DNA from: Smittia aterrima | Taxonomy: Eukaryota > Arthropoda > Insecta > Diptera > Chironomidae | Reading direction: 5' to 3' | Length of the DNA stretch: 64,000 nt | NCBI GenBank assembly: GCA_033063855.1 | Contig: CP093831.1 | Coordinates: 28,086,001 to 28,150,000, forward strand | Shown here: one piece after another, positions 10,486 through 21,835 of the stretch | Position numbering within the stretch: position 1 is the first letter of the stretch | How the letters are laid out: every line of letters starts with the position of its first letter | Program-made: the position numbers and the translations under genes | The notes under the pieces: generated by a model | Seen by the model: only the letters and a program-made list of their open reading frames with translations | Databases searched by the model: none | What the model was told of the DNA's origin: nothing

Positions 10486-11703
10486 TCAGTGAGATTTGCT
10501 TTCCATGTGTCGCTTCATATCTTGTAAATTTGGCGTTTGATGATTGCAGGTCGGGCACTTGTAACATTTGGGTCCGATGTGAATTTTCTCGTGCTTTCTC
10601 AGTTCTTTGATATTTTTGAACTTTTGTTTACAATTCTGAATGTGACAACGCAAAGATTTCTCTCCTGATGGATGAAGCCTTTTCATGTGTCGTTTCCAAG
10701 TGACTTTACTCATTGATCTTCTACAAATTGGACATGAAACTTTCAAATGGTTCTTAATGTGTTGTCTAAGAAAAACTTTGTTTCTGAATTTTTTGCCGCA
10801 CAAATCGCACTGAGCTTCATTCTTATCATGATCTCTTGAGTTGTGTTGGTATAAACCTTTCTTGTTGGAGAAAACTTTATCGCAAACTTCACAATTGAAC
10901 TTTGTTGTGGACGAATGCTGCTCAATGTGTTGCGTTAGACGATATCCAATGAACATTTGCTGACAAATCGGACATGCAACTTTGTTATGAGTTTGCATAT
11001 GAAATCTTAGAATCATCTTAGTTTTGGATATCTTACCACAAACATCGCAATGGAACTTCTTTTCACTATGAACATATTTTTCATGTACTTTTAATCTAAA
11101 TTTAGTTGCAAATGAACAAGTGCAAGATCCACATTCAAACTTTATTTGTGGTTCCAAAGCGAAAACTCCGTGGCGATGCTGCTGTTGATGATTTTTTAAA
11201 TTTTTTTTTTGGGTATAAGATTTTTTGCAAGTTTCGCAGCAAATACTTTTTACATGAAACTGAAAATGCATTCGTAGACTATTTTTGCTCAAAGTTTTGA
11301 ATTCGCATTTAGTGCAATGCCAATAAGTTCCTTTGCGATGAACTTCATTGATGTGATTCGTTTTACAGATTTTACAGTTAAACTTTAAATCACAATAGCG
11401 ACAATCCTTAATATTTTCTGATTTGCTCATCAAATTACATTTTTCACATTTTTTACAAGTTTTTAAATGTGTAGCTAAGTGTTCAGGTCTTCTAGTTGCA
11501 TAGTCACAATTACCACAAACTAAATAAGATTCGAACATCTTTGCTGGACGTTTTTTCCATTCTCTGTCAAATTTCCTTAAAACAATTTTCACTTCCTTCA
11601 CTTCTTCAAACTCTGGCTCTGGATCTTCCGGCATAATGAAGACGAAATGTCTTTCTGGTTCGTGTTTGATGTTGTCAACGATAACTTGAGAATATTCGGC
11701 CAT
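10486..11703 (-). CDS. C2H2 zinc-finger protein, tandem cluster copy C
   Basis: Intronless 405-residue paralogue. The N-terminus matches the other copies, but the second SUMO-type motif is altered: the Lys is Met (FIMPEDPEPE). After HVKS it has an additional finger, CETCKKSYTQKKNLKNHQQQH, plus a GVFALEPQIKF linker. Copies A and B lack both. About ten C2H2 fingers follow the Cys-rich N-terminal part. One stretch at the third Cys pair is shortened (LKTCKKCEKC). Upstream sequence is conserved with copies A and B, but the TATA box is TTTAAA. A DNA-binding role is inferred. Confidence 0.88.
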   Translation of the reverse strand: MAEYSQVIVDNIKHEPERHFVFIMPEDPEPEFEEVKEVKIVLRKFDREWKKRPAKMFESYLVCGNCDYATRRPEHLATHLKTCKKCEKCNLMSKSENIKDCRYCDLKFNCKICKTNHINEVHRKGTYWHCTKCEFKTLSKNSLRMHFQFHVKSICCETCKKSYTQKKNLKNHQQQHRHGVFALEPQIKFECGSCTCSFATKFRLKVHEKYVHSEKKFHCDVCGKISKTKMILRFHMQTHNKVACPICQQMFIGYRLTQHIEQHSSTTKFNCEVCDKVFSNKKGLYQHNSRDHDKNEAQCDLCGKKFRNKVFLRQHIKNHLKVSCPICRRSMSKVTWKRHMKRLHPSGEKSLRCHIQNCKQKFKNIKELRKHEKIHIGPKCYKCPTCNHQTPNLQDMKRHMESKSH

Positions 11704-13644
11704 GATGAACTTTTAATTTCTCTGGAGATGTTAACTGATCGAAGGATAAACTTAGAATGAACTTTCTTTGTTTCAAGTTGTCAATTTAAATCATTTTTTT
11801 TACCTAAATTAGCAAAGACCTAATTACTCTTCGGTTCAATTTCAAATCGGCTCAAAAATTCTTTTTTACCTGAATATTTCCTGTCTCATAACTTTCTTTC
11901 AATACTAGCAAACAAATTTGTCTCTCAGCTTAGAAAATGATTTTCTAAATTTATTTCCAATCATCAATTTTTATAATCCGATCAGATATAATAAAATAGA
12001 GCAAACTCTTTGTAGCTACTTCCTCAATCTGCCATCTTTTCGAAGCTTCAATTCTTTTGATCGATGATCGCCTTAAAAATCCTGACGACCCAACTAAGAA
12101 AGAACGTTTTTTTTGATTAATCACGCTCCATTTTGTTGAGGCCCGGGAATAACTTCATTAACCGAAAACGAAATTTCGTTTGGAATTCGTTTTTAAAATA
12201 CAGACTCATAAATTAAAATGTTACTCGACGAAGGTGCACAATTTATTACAACATCAAACCATTCGTTCTTTAATAATAATAAATTTATCAACCATTTCTC
12301 GGTTTTTATCGGTGAAGACTTGGAACAAACAGTCGACGGGGTTTCCTTCGCTCTCTCTCTCTCTCTTCGCCTCAACTCAATCCGATTCTTTTAATAAGAA
12401 TGAATAATTATCCGCAATCAATCACGTTCCCATGGCTCAGCCTAGAACTCACTCGCTTCACCCTCCCCTAGAACAGTTTTTCTCTTTTTCCTTTCAGCTC
12501 TTCCGCCAGCCCTTTTCTCCTTGGAACACTCAAAAGTCCTCGTAGCTTCGAAGTTTCTTTTCAACTCGACAAAAATGTAATCAATCAAAGTGTCAGAGAA
12601 GTGAACGAACACTCGCTCGAGGATTTTCTCTCATTGGATGGTGAATTCACAGCCAATAACATCGAAGATATTTCATAAAAGGCGAAACGAACGGCCAGAG
12701 AGAAAATCATTAATTTTAAAACCTTCAAAACTATGAAAGATTTATGGCGAATGGATAATGAAAGAGGTTATTGGATCACAGAGAGTTAGTGATTCCAAAG
12801 CTCAAGGAGTTGTCATTTCTTATTATAAACTTGAAGCTCGTTTGCCTCTTATGATTGAGCTTCGCACTTGTTGCTCTCGATTTGATTTGGATCACTCGAG
12901 TGGAGAGAAAATAGAAAATTCCTTTTCCTTTTGTGTGACAAGCTTTTACTTTTTGTGTTTTGATTTTCCATCTTCGATAAATCATGTGAGAGTCTACCTA
13001 AAAGTTATGGAAAGGAAGGAGCTTCGCTCTCCTACCACAATCCGACTCTTTTCCCCATAAATCCTGTAAAAACATTTCTCTGCCACCCTCGAAGGTGGCA
13101 GTGGAGTGAAATTATTATTTGTAACGACGTCGAGTTCTTTTTTCGTAATTAAGCATAGAAAAGTGTTTTGCGGATCTGAAAGTTTCTACAATGTAAAGTG
13201 AGAGACAATTTCTGCCAAGGCGAGTCATATATTACAGCAATAAAAGTGAGGCAGGCGATGCCTTTAATGGTCGAAATAAATAATAAATCCGAGATTAAAC
13301 ACAACACATTTGTGCATGAGAAAAGTGTCAAATGATAAATATTTTCCTCGTTCTCTCTACGAAGCTTCGAGGAGATCATAGAAGAGAGAAATAGTTTAAA
13401 GTCAAGCGATAAAAATAATTTTGTGGGAAAATAAAATCACGAATAAAAAAATAACGTCTTTTGCGATTTCGAAATTTATTTTGCAACTGAAATTGTTTGA
13501 TGACAGGAATAAATGAATTTTGAGGAATCTTTAGCTTTAAGAGGAGATCTTCAGAAAAATAATGATTTAGTCGATGAAAACGATTGATTGACTTCAGTAA
13601 TTTTATTTTAATATTTAGAATTTTTTCATAAAACAAAAATAAGT
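11704..13644. other. C-D spacer: promoter of copy C, empty element site, simple repeats
   Basis: About 11704-11850 is the shared 5' flank of the cluster. Around 11899 (CAATACTAGCAAAC) lies what looks like an unoccupied version of the inverted-repeat element site. A (CT)n run occurs at about 12350-12367. At 13080-13101 an 8-bp GC-rich stem (CTGCCACC/GGTGGCAG) encloses a six-base loop. From about 13380 the sequence resembles the 3' flank of the cluster genes. A 100-codon frame at 12758-13060 (plus) has no domain and its codon use is not convincing. Confidence 0.5.
13407..13483. repeat. 77-bp block shared with the Parg upstream region
   Basis: This stretch, running from CGATAAAAATAATTTTGTGG to ATTTATTTTG, recurs at 15222-15298 in the same orientation with a few differences. 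One copy lies downstream of zinc-finger copy D and the other upstream of it, just before the Parg start. It may mark the edge of a former fifth tandem unit. Confidence 0.75.
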
Positions 13645-14877
13645 TTAAATTTTGTGATCTTTCCTATTCATATGGCTGATCATGTTATGCAGATCTTTCA
13701 TTTGATGATTGCAAGTCGGACACTTGTAACATTTTGGTCCGATGTGAATTTTCTCGTGCTTTCTCAGTTCTTTGATATTTTTGAACTTTTGTTGACACAT
13801 CTGAATGTGACAAGCCAAAGATTTGTGTCCTGATGGATGAAGCCTTTTCATGTGTCCTTTCAAAGCGAATTTATTTATTGATCTCTTACAAATTGGACAT
13901 GAAACTTTCAAATGGTTCTGCATGTGTATTCTAATTAAATATTTGTTTCTGAACTTTTTGCCGCACAAATCGCACTGAACTTCATTCTTATCATGATCTC
14001 TTAAGTTGTGATGATATAATTTATTCTTGTTGGAGAAAACTTTATCGCAAACTTCACAATTGAACTTTGTTGTGGACGAATGCTGCTCAATGTGATCCGT
14101 TAGACGATACTCAGCAAAGATTTGTTTACAAATCGGACAAGGACTTTTGATATGGATTTGAATGTGCCTTTTTAGAAGACTCTTAGTTTTGGATATCTTA
14201 CCACAAATATCGCAATGGAACTTCTTTTCGCTGTGAATCATTTTTTCATGTTCTTTTAAACTTTTTATCGTTGCAAATGAACGAGTGCAAGATCCACATT
14301 CAAACTTTATTTGTGGTTCCAAAGCGAAAACTCCATGTCGATGCTGTTGTTGATGAGTTTTCAAATTTTCTTTAAATGCAAAGGATTTTTTGCAAGTTTC
14401 GCAGTAAAAACTTTTCACATGACACTGAAAATGCAATCGCAGGCTATTTTTGTTTAAAGTTTTAAATTCGCATTTAGTGCAATGCCAACTAGTTCCCTTG
14501 CGATGAACTTCATTGATGTGACTCGTTTTACAGTTGCTACAGTTGAATTGGATATCACAGAAGAAACATTTCTCAATATTTTCTGATTTGCTCATCAAAT
14601 TACATTTTCCACATTTTTGAAAACCTTTGCAAGATTTTAAATGTTTAGGCAAATCTGCTGTTGTTCTAGTTGCAAACTCACATTTGCCACAAACGAAATA
14701 AGATTCAAACATCTTTGCTGGATGTTTTTTCCATCTTTTGTCAAATTTCCTTAAAACAATTTTCACTTCTTTCACTTCTTGAAACTCTGGCTCTGGATCG
14801 TCCGGCATAATGAAGACGAAATGTCTTTCGGGTTCGTGTTTGATGTTGTCAACGATAACTTGAGAATAATCGGCCAT
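13645..14877 (-). CDS. C2H2 zinc-finger protein, tandem cluster copy D
   Basis: Intronless 410-residue paralogue closest to copy C. It has the extra finger CETCKKSFAFKENLKTHQQQH and the Met-substituted second SUMO-type motif (FIMPDDPEPE). The N-terminal Cys-rich region is followed by about ten C2H2 fingers. The start is the ATG at 14877. The upstream promoter block is conserved, but the TATA position reads TTTAAA as in copy C. It lies divergently to Parg, whose ATG is 459 bp away. The function is inferred only as DNA or nucleic-acid binding. Confidence 0.88.
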   Translation of the reverse strand: MADYSQVIVDNIKHEPERHFVFIMPDDPEPEFQEVKEVKIVLRKFDKRWKKHPAKMFESYFVCGKCEFATRTTADLPKHLKSCKGFQKCGKCNLMSKSENIEKCFFCDIQFNCSNCKTSHINEVHRKGTSWHCTKCEFKTLNKNSLRLHFQCHVKSFYCETCKKSFAFKENLKTHQQQHRHGVFALEPQIKFECGSCTRSFATIKSLKEHEKMIHSEKKFHCDICGKISKTKSLLKRHIQIHIKSPCPICKQIFAEYRLTDHIEQHSSTTKFNCEVCDKVFSNKNKLYHHNLRDHDKNEVQCDLCGKKFRNKYLIRIHMQNHLKVSCPICKRSINKFALKGHMKRLHPSGHKSLACHIQMCQQKFKNIKELRKHEKIHIGPKCYKCPTCNHQMKDLHNMISHMNRKDHKI

Positions 14878-15221
14878 GATGAACTTGTAACTTTAAATTT
14901 CTTTGGAGATGTTAACTGATCGAAGGATAAACTTAGAATGAACTTTCTTTGTTTCAAGTTGTCAATTTAAATCATTTTTTTACCTAAATTAGCAAAGACC
15001 TAATTACCCTTCGGTTCAAAACCCTTTGCTACCTGAATAGTTCTAACTTGGAATTTCCGAAACACAAAAAATGTGTGTTATGTAGATCTAATAAAATTTT
15101 ATCGAACAGCATAAAATATAATGAGCGGATTTTTCTTCTTTTCTCATTTTCAAGAGGAAAACTGTCTCGTAAATAAAACGATTTTAATCTGATCAACTCT
15201 GCTCGGCTTTGTTTTGTCGAA

Positions 15222-15298
15222 CGATAAAAATAATTTTGTGGGGAAATAAAATCATGAATAAAAATTTAACGTCTTTTGCGATTTCGAAATTTATTTTG
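15222..15298. repeat. 77-bp block shared with the copy D downstream flank
   Basis: Direct copy of 13407-13483, ending 37 bp before the Parg ATG. It therefore lies in the Parg promoter or 5'UTR, which suggests this promoter was assembled next to a zinc-finger cluster boundary. Confidence 0.7.
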
Positions 15299-15335
15299 TT
15301 TGAGTTTGTTTATGTTTTGCAAATAAATATTTAAA

Positions 15336-17221
15336 ATGCAAAACAGCGCAAGAAGTAATGACAGTCGACCTCCACTTCACTCATCAAACATTGAGGATCT
15401 CTTCAATCATCAAGACAAATATGAATTCGAGGTAATTCTGCAATTAAATTTGTTTCAATATTTTCATTCAAAGTTTTGTTTTAGCCGAAATTAAATCCTG
15501 GATGGAATCACACTGTGATGTTTCAATTGCCATTGAACGATGATGTGCCAAGACCTTATCGTAAATCTCCACTTGTTTGGGACAGTCATCATGTTCGATT
15601 GCCGTTCTCGAACGAAAGTAAATTCATGGAAATCGATGAAACTGGAAGGAGATCAACTAAGAACAGATGGGACCTCATTGAGGAATCTCTCTTGCAACCG
15701 ATAAGCAACAGTCGAGAGCTTGAACAAGCCATAAAGAAATACAATAATCGTTACGAGGATATTTGGAATTTCGTGGCTCTTCATCATCTCTTCGATAATT
15801 GTCTGCCGCCTCAAGAAGTCATCTCATTTTTTCAAAACTTACTTCCATGCATCATCGACATTGCTCTTCAACTTCCACATCTAATTCAGTGCCCGATTCC
15901 GTTACTTAAGAAGCAGATGAACCACTCAATCTCCTTATCACAGCAACAAGTTGTTAGTCTCCTGGCAAATGCATTCTTGTGCACTTTTCCTTGTCGCAAC
16001 ACTGACAAGAAGGATTCAGAGTACTCAACGTATCCGAAGATAAACTTTTGCAAGCTCTTCTCTTCAACTGGACACAACATCATTGAAAAGCTGAAGTGTA
16101 TCCTAAATTACTTTCATCGCGTTCTGAGTGGCGAAATTAAGAAGAACATAATCACATTCCAACGAAGGTCAATCGACAAGAAATGTTTTTGGCAAAGCTC
16201 AGAGATTAAATTTTCAAAAACAAAGTTTGTCATCGCAGCGATCGGAAGAATTGAGAATGCAGAAGGAATGTTACAAGTTGACTTTGCGAATCGTTTCATC
16301 GGAGGTGGCGTCATTGGACATGGTTGTGTTCAAGAGGAAATTCGATTCGTTATCAATCCGGAAATGATCGTTGCTCGACTCTTCACGCAAGCGCTTGACA
16401 ATGAAGAAGCTCTTATCATGATTGGCTGTGAACAATTCAACTCGTACCAGGGCTACGCTTCAACCTTCATGTGGAGTGGTGACTTCATCGACACAACACC
16501 GCTCGACAATTACAGACGAAGGAAATGTCACGTTGTGGCGATTGACGCACTTTTCTATAATTCATTCGATAATCAATTCAAACAAGCAACGATCAACCGA
16601 GAACTTAACAAAGCTTTTGTTGGATTCTCCATCGATAACAATCAAGATAAAATGCCAGTCGCTTCTGGACTTTGGGGATGCGGTGCATTTAACGGTCATC
16701 CCATTCGATCGGCTCTGATTCAGTTTATGGCTTGTGCTGTTGCTGGGAGAAATCTCGCTTTCTACACTTGCGAAGATGTTCAGTTAAAACATGAAATCGA
16801 AGATATCTTCAATTTTCTCGTGAAAGAAAATGTGTCGGTGGGTCAGCTTTTCAATATTCTGAAGACTTTTCATCCGATCGATCCAAACCAACTGATTCCT
16901 TACATCAAAAATGAATTTATTTCGATGATCCTTTCAAAGTCTGAAAGCAAAATTAAGCTGAAGCCAATTAAGACACAAAGTGTAATGAACTTCTTCAATC
17001 GAATTACAACGAAGAAAAGCGATTCTTGTGATATGCCATCAACCTCTGCTGCTGTTGCTGATCAAATGGAGTTTAAAGAGCCAAGTGTGATTGAGAGAGA
17101 CAAGCAGGACTTTGAAGAAATTGCCAACACGTTTGCGGGAGTTGTCAAATCAACGAAAAACGATGAAACTCCTAAGATAAAGAAAACGCTTCTCGAATGC
17201 TTAGAATCTGATTTCAAATAA
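15336..17221 (+). CDS. Parg: poly(ADP-ribose) glycohydrolase
   Basis: Two exons, 15336-15431 and 15485-17221 (phase 0), giving about 610 residues. PARG hydrolyses the ribose-ribose bonds of poly(ADP-ribose), reversing PARP signalling in the nucleus and cytoplasm. The diagnostic GGG-X7-QEE signature is present (GGG at about 305-307, QEE at about 315-317, with the catalytic Glu pair). It is followed by the conserved core from NPEMIVARLF through GYASTFMWSGDF and SGLWGCGAFNGHPIRS. The helical accessory domain precedes it (SHHVRLPFSNES onward). The C-terminus (about 515-610) is polar and probably disordered. The first exon ATG was chosen because it is in frame across a clean GT-AG intron. A poly(A) signal AATAAA lies at 17271. 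The length is typical of insect PARGs. Confidence 0.93.
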
Positions 17222-17388
17222 TTAAATGCGAAAGGTTATCAACCCTTCGATCATTTAGGACTCGTTTGTCAATAAAAAGCGACTTTGATAAGAAAAATTT
17301 GTTACCTGGAGTTAAATTTTGTCTTAATTTTGTTTTAAGTGTTTTACGTAACTTTATTAAAGTCTAATTAAGATCTTTCATCATCAAT

Positions 17389-19391
17389 ATGAGTGAAGAA
17401 GATTATCTAAAGAAAGATCTGTTGAAGTATTTGCCTTTTATTGAAGGAATAATGAGAAAAACTCGTGGCACTCCCACTGAACTTAAGTGGACTCAGTTTT
17501 ACTTCCTTTTAAAAGATCCAAAAATAAAGTAAGTTAATTAATCATCACTGAGATGTCAATCTAATTCTATTCATTGCTTTGAATTCTACAGAATAACACC
17601 AGAGATTTTTGAAGAGCTTGAGATGAACTTGATTGAACTTCATTTAATTGCTTCGCATCTAGAATACCTAGAATTGGTGAGTAAAATAAGACATGCCAAG
17701 TCATTTGTCTTAATTATGTTTTAACTTCTCAGGTAGAAGCAGAAAAAGCGAAGAAGAAGTCTCCATCTAATCTTCCCGAGCCTTCAGAGAAGATTAAAGC
17801 TCCTCAACCTGTTTATGTAAACGATGACAAAGCGCTGGATGTTCTTCCTAAAACTCCGAGTGAAACAAATCAGACCAACCTCAAAATAAAAAGTTCCAAG
17901 CTCAAGAGACTTCTGATGTTAGACAACTCTAGTGGCGAGGGATCTCGGTCTAACTCATCAAATCGTAATCCTGTTAACCATTTCAAGACTGTTTTCAACA
18001 TCTCGTTCGCTCAATCACCTCTTGGAATAATCTTTAAGTGTGCCATCGAAGGTTGCGCTTATCAGACCCCGATGATAGACTCGTTGACCAATCATCTTAA
18101 GCGAAACCACAAAAAAGAAACCTGGAATGGGTTCTGTGACATCTGCAAGAACATCGTTGAGAGAGGAAGGAAGTTCATCAGCGACGAGTTCTCGCATGCG
18201 GGAACTCACATTAAACCGATTACAAAGATGATCAGACAAATCGAAATTAACGAAAACGCTCAAACGAATGGAGATGAATCGACAACCTCTTCAAGGTTGA
18301 ATAGAAAACGTAAACTTGCTGCAATGTTGCAAGAAATATTTAGTGACAACGAGAAAGGCGTGCCTCCAAAAAAAGCTAAATCTGGGAAAGAAAAAGAAAA
18401 TCTTTTTAAAGCTGAAGCTTTGATAGTTCCTCAGATGGCTCGTCTCTCTAACTCAACGTCTCGATCACCTCTGGTCCCACATAACAAGCTGGAGAATAAA
18501 GTTCCATTAAGATCCATCGAGAAACGAGCTAAACAAGGAAGAGAAAGTCGTGAAAATGCTTCTCAACCTTCAAGCTCACGATCACCTTTAGCTGCACGAG
18601 ACAGGCGTCAGAATACAACTAAGAGGAAGAGTCCTAGTAAAGATAAGTCCCGGAGATCTCGTCGTTCCAATTCAAAATCACGTTCACCTTTAGGCGACCA
18701 AGATAAACGTAAAAAACGTTTAACATCAAACGAAAAGCGATCTCCAAAAAATTCATTAAAGGGGAAACTAGAAAATAATGAGAGCGCTGGTTCTTCCAAT
18801 TCAGCGACACCACCAACTTTTAACTATCAAAATACGCTTCAAAGCACAATTGAAGCCCTCGAAAATCGCGTTGAAAAGAAATTCATTTGCAAAACAGATA
18901 AGAAAGCTGATTCATTGCAAAATGAAAAGAATGTCGAACAGAATCGACATGACCTCAACGTTAGTAACACAGAAGTTCCTGATGAACCAAGAGCTTCGAC
19001 TTCAAGAGCTGTAACTGATGAAGCAAGAGCTTCAACTTCAAAGAAAGTTCCTGATAAAACTGAAGAAGCAAAAGCTTCGACTTCAAAGGCCAAGATGCCT
19101 GAAGACAGACCTGAAGCTATTTCAAAAAAGAAAGATTCGATGAAGCGATTGCGCAATGGAAAGAAAGTCGAACAGAATCGACATGATCTCAACGTTAGTA
19201 ACAGAGAAGTTCCTGATGAACCAAGACCTTCGACTTCCAGAGCCGCGATGCCTGAAGCTCGACCTGAAGCTAACAGAGCCGTTCCTGATAGAACTGATGA
19301 ACCAACAGCTTCGACTTCACGGCCTACTTCAAGAAAGAAAGATTGGCTGAAGCGATTCATGAACGACTCAAACAATCCATCGAATCCATAG
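17389..19391 (+). CDS. disordered protein with a single C2H2-like zinc-binding region, function unknown
   Basis: Three exons, 17389-17528, 17592-17676 and 17733-19391, giving about 627 residues; phases agree at both junctions. The N-terminus (1-85) is helical and rich in Leu/Glu. Around residues 160-215 there is a C2H2-like finger (FKCAIEGCAYQT...HLKRNH) followed by a CDIC...H...H pair. The remaining roughly 400 residues are low complexity: Ser/Arg/Lys stretches with SRSPL repeats, then degenerate Pro/Ser/Thr repeats. A motif KKVEQNRHDLNVSN-EVPDEPR-STSRA occurs twice, encoded at about 18930-19015 and 19160-19245. I do not recognise an orthologue. The SR-rich content would fit a nuclear protein, but that is speculation. 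It starts 167 bp after Parg; AATAAA lies at 19488. Confidence 0.75.
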
Positions 19392-19586
19392 AATCAAACA
19401 ATTTTTAACAAAAAACCTTTTAATCAACTGAAGAATATATTTTTTTTATATCAAAACATTAATGAAAATTCTTTAAAGTTCAATATCAATAAAGTACAAT
19501 TTTAATTCAATATCAGAAATAAGCGTTTTCTGTTTAACAAAAGTATTTAAGGAATGTTGATTGTCGTGTGATGTGTTTTACAGAAA

Positions 19587-21411
19587 TTAGTCTTTTCGTT
19601 CGCAGTTTGACTTCTGAAGGTGAAACAAATATCCACGCTCGGTAAAGAATCTCGAGCCACAAACGCAGCTGAACTTTAAATTCTTAAGTTGATCAGGCAA
19701 GAAATGTTCCTTCTCCTTCTGATGTCGAATAAGGTTGCATCGTTGTGTGAATGCGTGATGGCAATTAAAACGTGGACATTTGAATTTCGTGATGCCGTGG
19801 ATTGAATCCATCTCCTGATCAATCTTGTGATGTTTGAGTTTATGATCTTTGAGTAAAGAGCGTTGCAAAAATGATCGATTGCAGTGCTCGCAGGCGAAAT
19901 GCTTCAACTTCTTGTGCTTAACTGCAATGTGATCATTCAGATGAGCTAATTGCTTGAAACTTGTTTTTGCGCATTTTGGACATTTGTACTTTCGGATTTT
20001 GTCGTGAACAGTCAGGAGATGAACTCGCAGGCTTGTTGCTCTTGTGAAAACTTTCTGGCACTTCTTGCAGTTAAACGAGTCGCGTTCACTTGGTGGCAAG
20101 TGAGAAGTGACGTGAGTCTGTATTGCTGTCTTTCTGAATGTCTTGAAGTCGCATTTGTCGCATGAAAGAATTTCTGAGCTCTTTCTGTTGTTACGCGAAG
20201 TGTACAAATCACTTCGTTTCAGGCATTCCTCGATCTTCTCGGGATGCTTCATCTGAATATGTCTCAGGAAATGACCAGTCTTCACGTATTGTACGTTTTC
20301 ACAACCGTAGATACATTTGTTCTTCCTTCCATGCATCCGACTAAGAGAGTGAGGAGAAAAAAGTTAGCAGCTGTTTAAAATGATCTCAGTTTAAATATTT
20401 ACTTTTTATGAGCTCTCAATGAGAGCGATGTCTCGAATGATGCTCCGCAGAAACAGGAAAAGCTGATGATGCTGTTGGCTTTGACAATCTTTTTCTTCTT
20501 CAGAGGATTGTCTGCTTTGGCAAGTGGCAGTGCAATTCCGTGCACTTGAAGTTTATGAATGTTTAGCTTGATTCTCGACGAAACGGCAAAGTCACAACCG
20601 TCTTCCTTACATTTCCAAGGCACATGATTGTCGACATGGCTTTGAACATGTCTGGTGAGTCCTTGTTTCTTCAGAAAGGACTTTAAGCAATAATCACAAA
20701 TGAAATCTTCCGGAGGAGCATCGATCGACTTGTGAACAACTCTTTTTGTGAAAAGTTCTTTGGGCTCGTCATTTGCTTTAACAATCAGGAAATCTCCTTC
20801 TTCGAGATCATCGAGATCTTCCTCATAATATTCTTCTTCGTCCTCTTCGTCATCAGCATCAATTTCTATTATTTGTGAAGGTAATCCTGTTTTTGGCTGC
20901 TGTCTAGCTATAACTCTCTCGATGTGTTGCTTCACAAGCTCATTCAAACGTTGCTGCTTCTACAAATAAAAAGGATTTTCTTATCTAATTTCATTCATAA
21001 TTAAACACAATCTCTCACCTCAATTAAATCCTTTTTGAAAACCGAAAATCGAAGCAATTCCGAATGACACGATTCACAAACATTTTTCGAGAGAAGTTCC
21101 GAGTCAACGTCCAATGTTAGCTAAAAAGAAAAGAAAATATGAGCAACAGGTGTTTCGATTGTTCGTTCGACAAACAAAATTATTTATTCAATTGAGAAGT
21201 TAATTATCTTGCAAATTAATCGATTCAAATGCATATAAAGCCCTTCATTGATTTCACAACAATGATGCATGCTTTTAACTCCGTTTACCTGCGTAAATGC
21301 GAAGAACTGAGTTTCGAAGAAACTTGTGATAATTGACACATTTTCGTCACTGTAGAACGGTCTAAGGCAGCATCGGCAACGGTCTTTGAAAGTTCTGATG
21401 CTTTCTGGCAT
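19587..21411 (-). CDS. ZAD C2H2 zinc-finger transcription factor
   Basis: Four exons on the minus strand: 21411-21289, 21120-21019, 20959-20403 and 20340-19587, about 511 residues. The ZAD spans exons 1 and 2, with a first CRCC pair near residue 13 and a second CESC pair in exon 2. ZADs mediate dimerisation and are typical of insect zinc-finger proteins. An acidic stretch (DADDEEDEEEYYEEDLDD) follows. About ten fingers come next. One spans the exon 3/4 junction (FSCFCGASFETSLSLRAHKNRMH), and the last ends in Cys instead of His (HLQKSNC). Upstream in-frame codons before the ATG at 21411 use no ATG. It is head-to-head with the SUN-domain gene, with 424 bp between starts. DNA targets are unknown. 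Confidence 0.85.
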
Positions 21412-21835
21412 TGTCAATTCGTATTTCTTACTTTTTTTCACTCAAATCTCTTATCATCTTTCTCGAGTTCTAAAAAGTAAATCTCTGACGAAGTTTAGAA
21501 CTGAACTGAACGTTTTCAATAAAACTAATTTTTAGTTATTTTTAGAACAACAAGAACAGAATTTGTGAAATATTTCAATTCTCAATTTGACGCGAAATTA
21601 AACGAAAGTAAAAGAACAAAATAGCTTAAAGTAAGCCGAAGTGTCTAATGTTTCTTGATAAAGTGAAGAGACACAAAAATATTGTTCCGATCAATTTGGA
21701 TTATGTGGCTCTCACTTTCTAACTTCTTCAATTAAGTTTGCTTGTTAATAATTAATTGAAGACGAAAAGAGTCACAAGTTCTAGTCAAGATCAAAGCATT
21801 TCACTCGTGGCAATGATCAGTAGCACCGTCATAAA

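Noticed and set aside
12758..13060. 100-codon plus-strand frame in the C-D spacer
   Set aside because: No domain, no splice context and no paralogous conservation; consistent with chance.
18839..19375. 178-codon minus-strand frame
   Set aside because: Antisense shadow of the repetitive plus-strand gene; its Ser/Leu repeats mirror the sense repeats.
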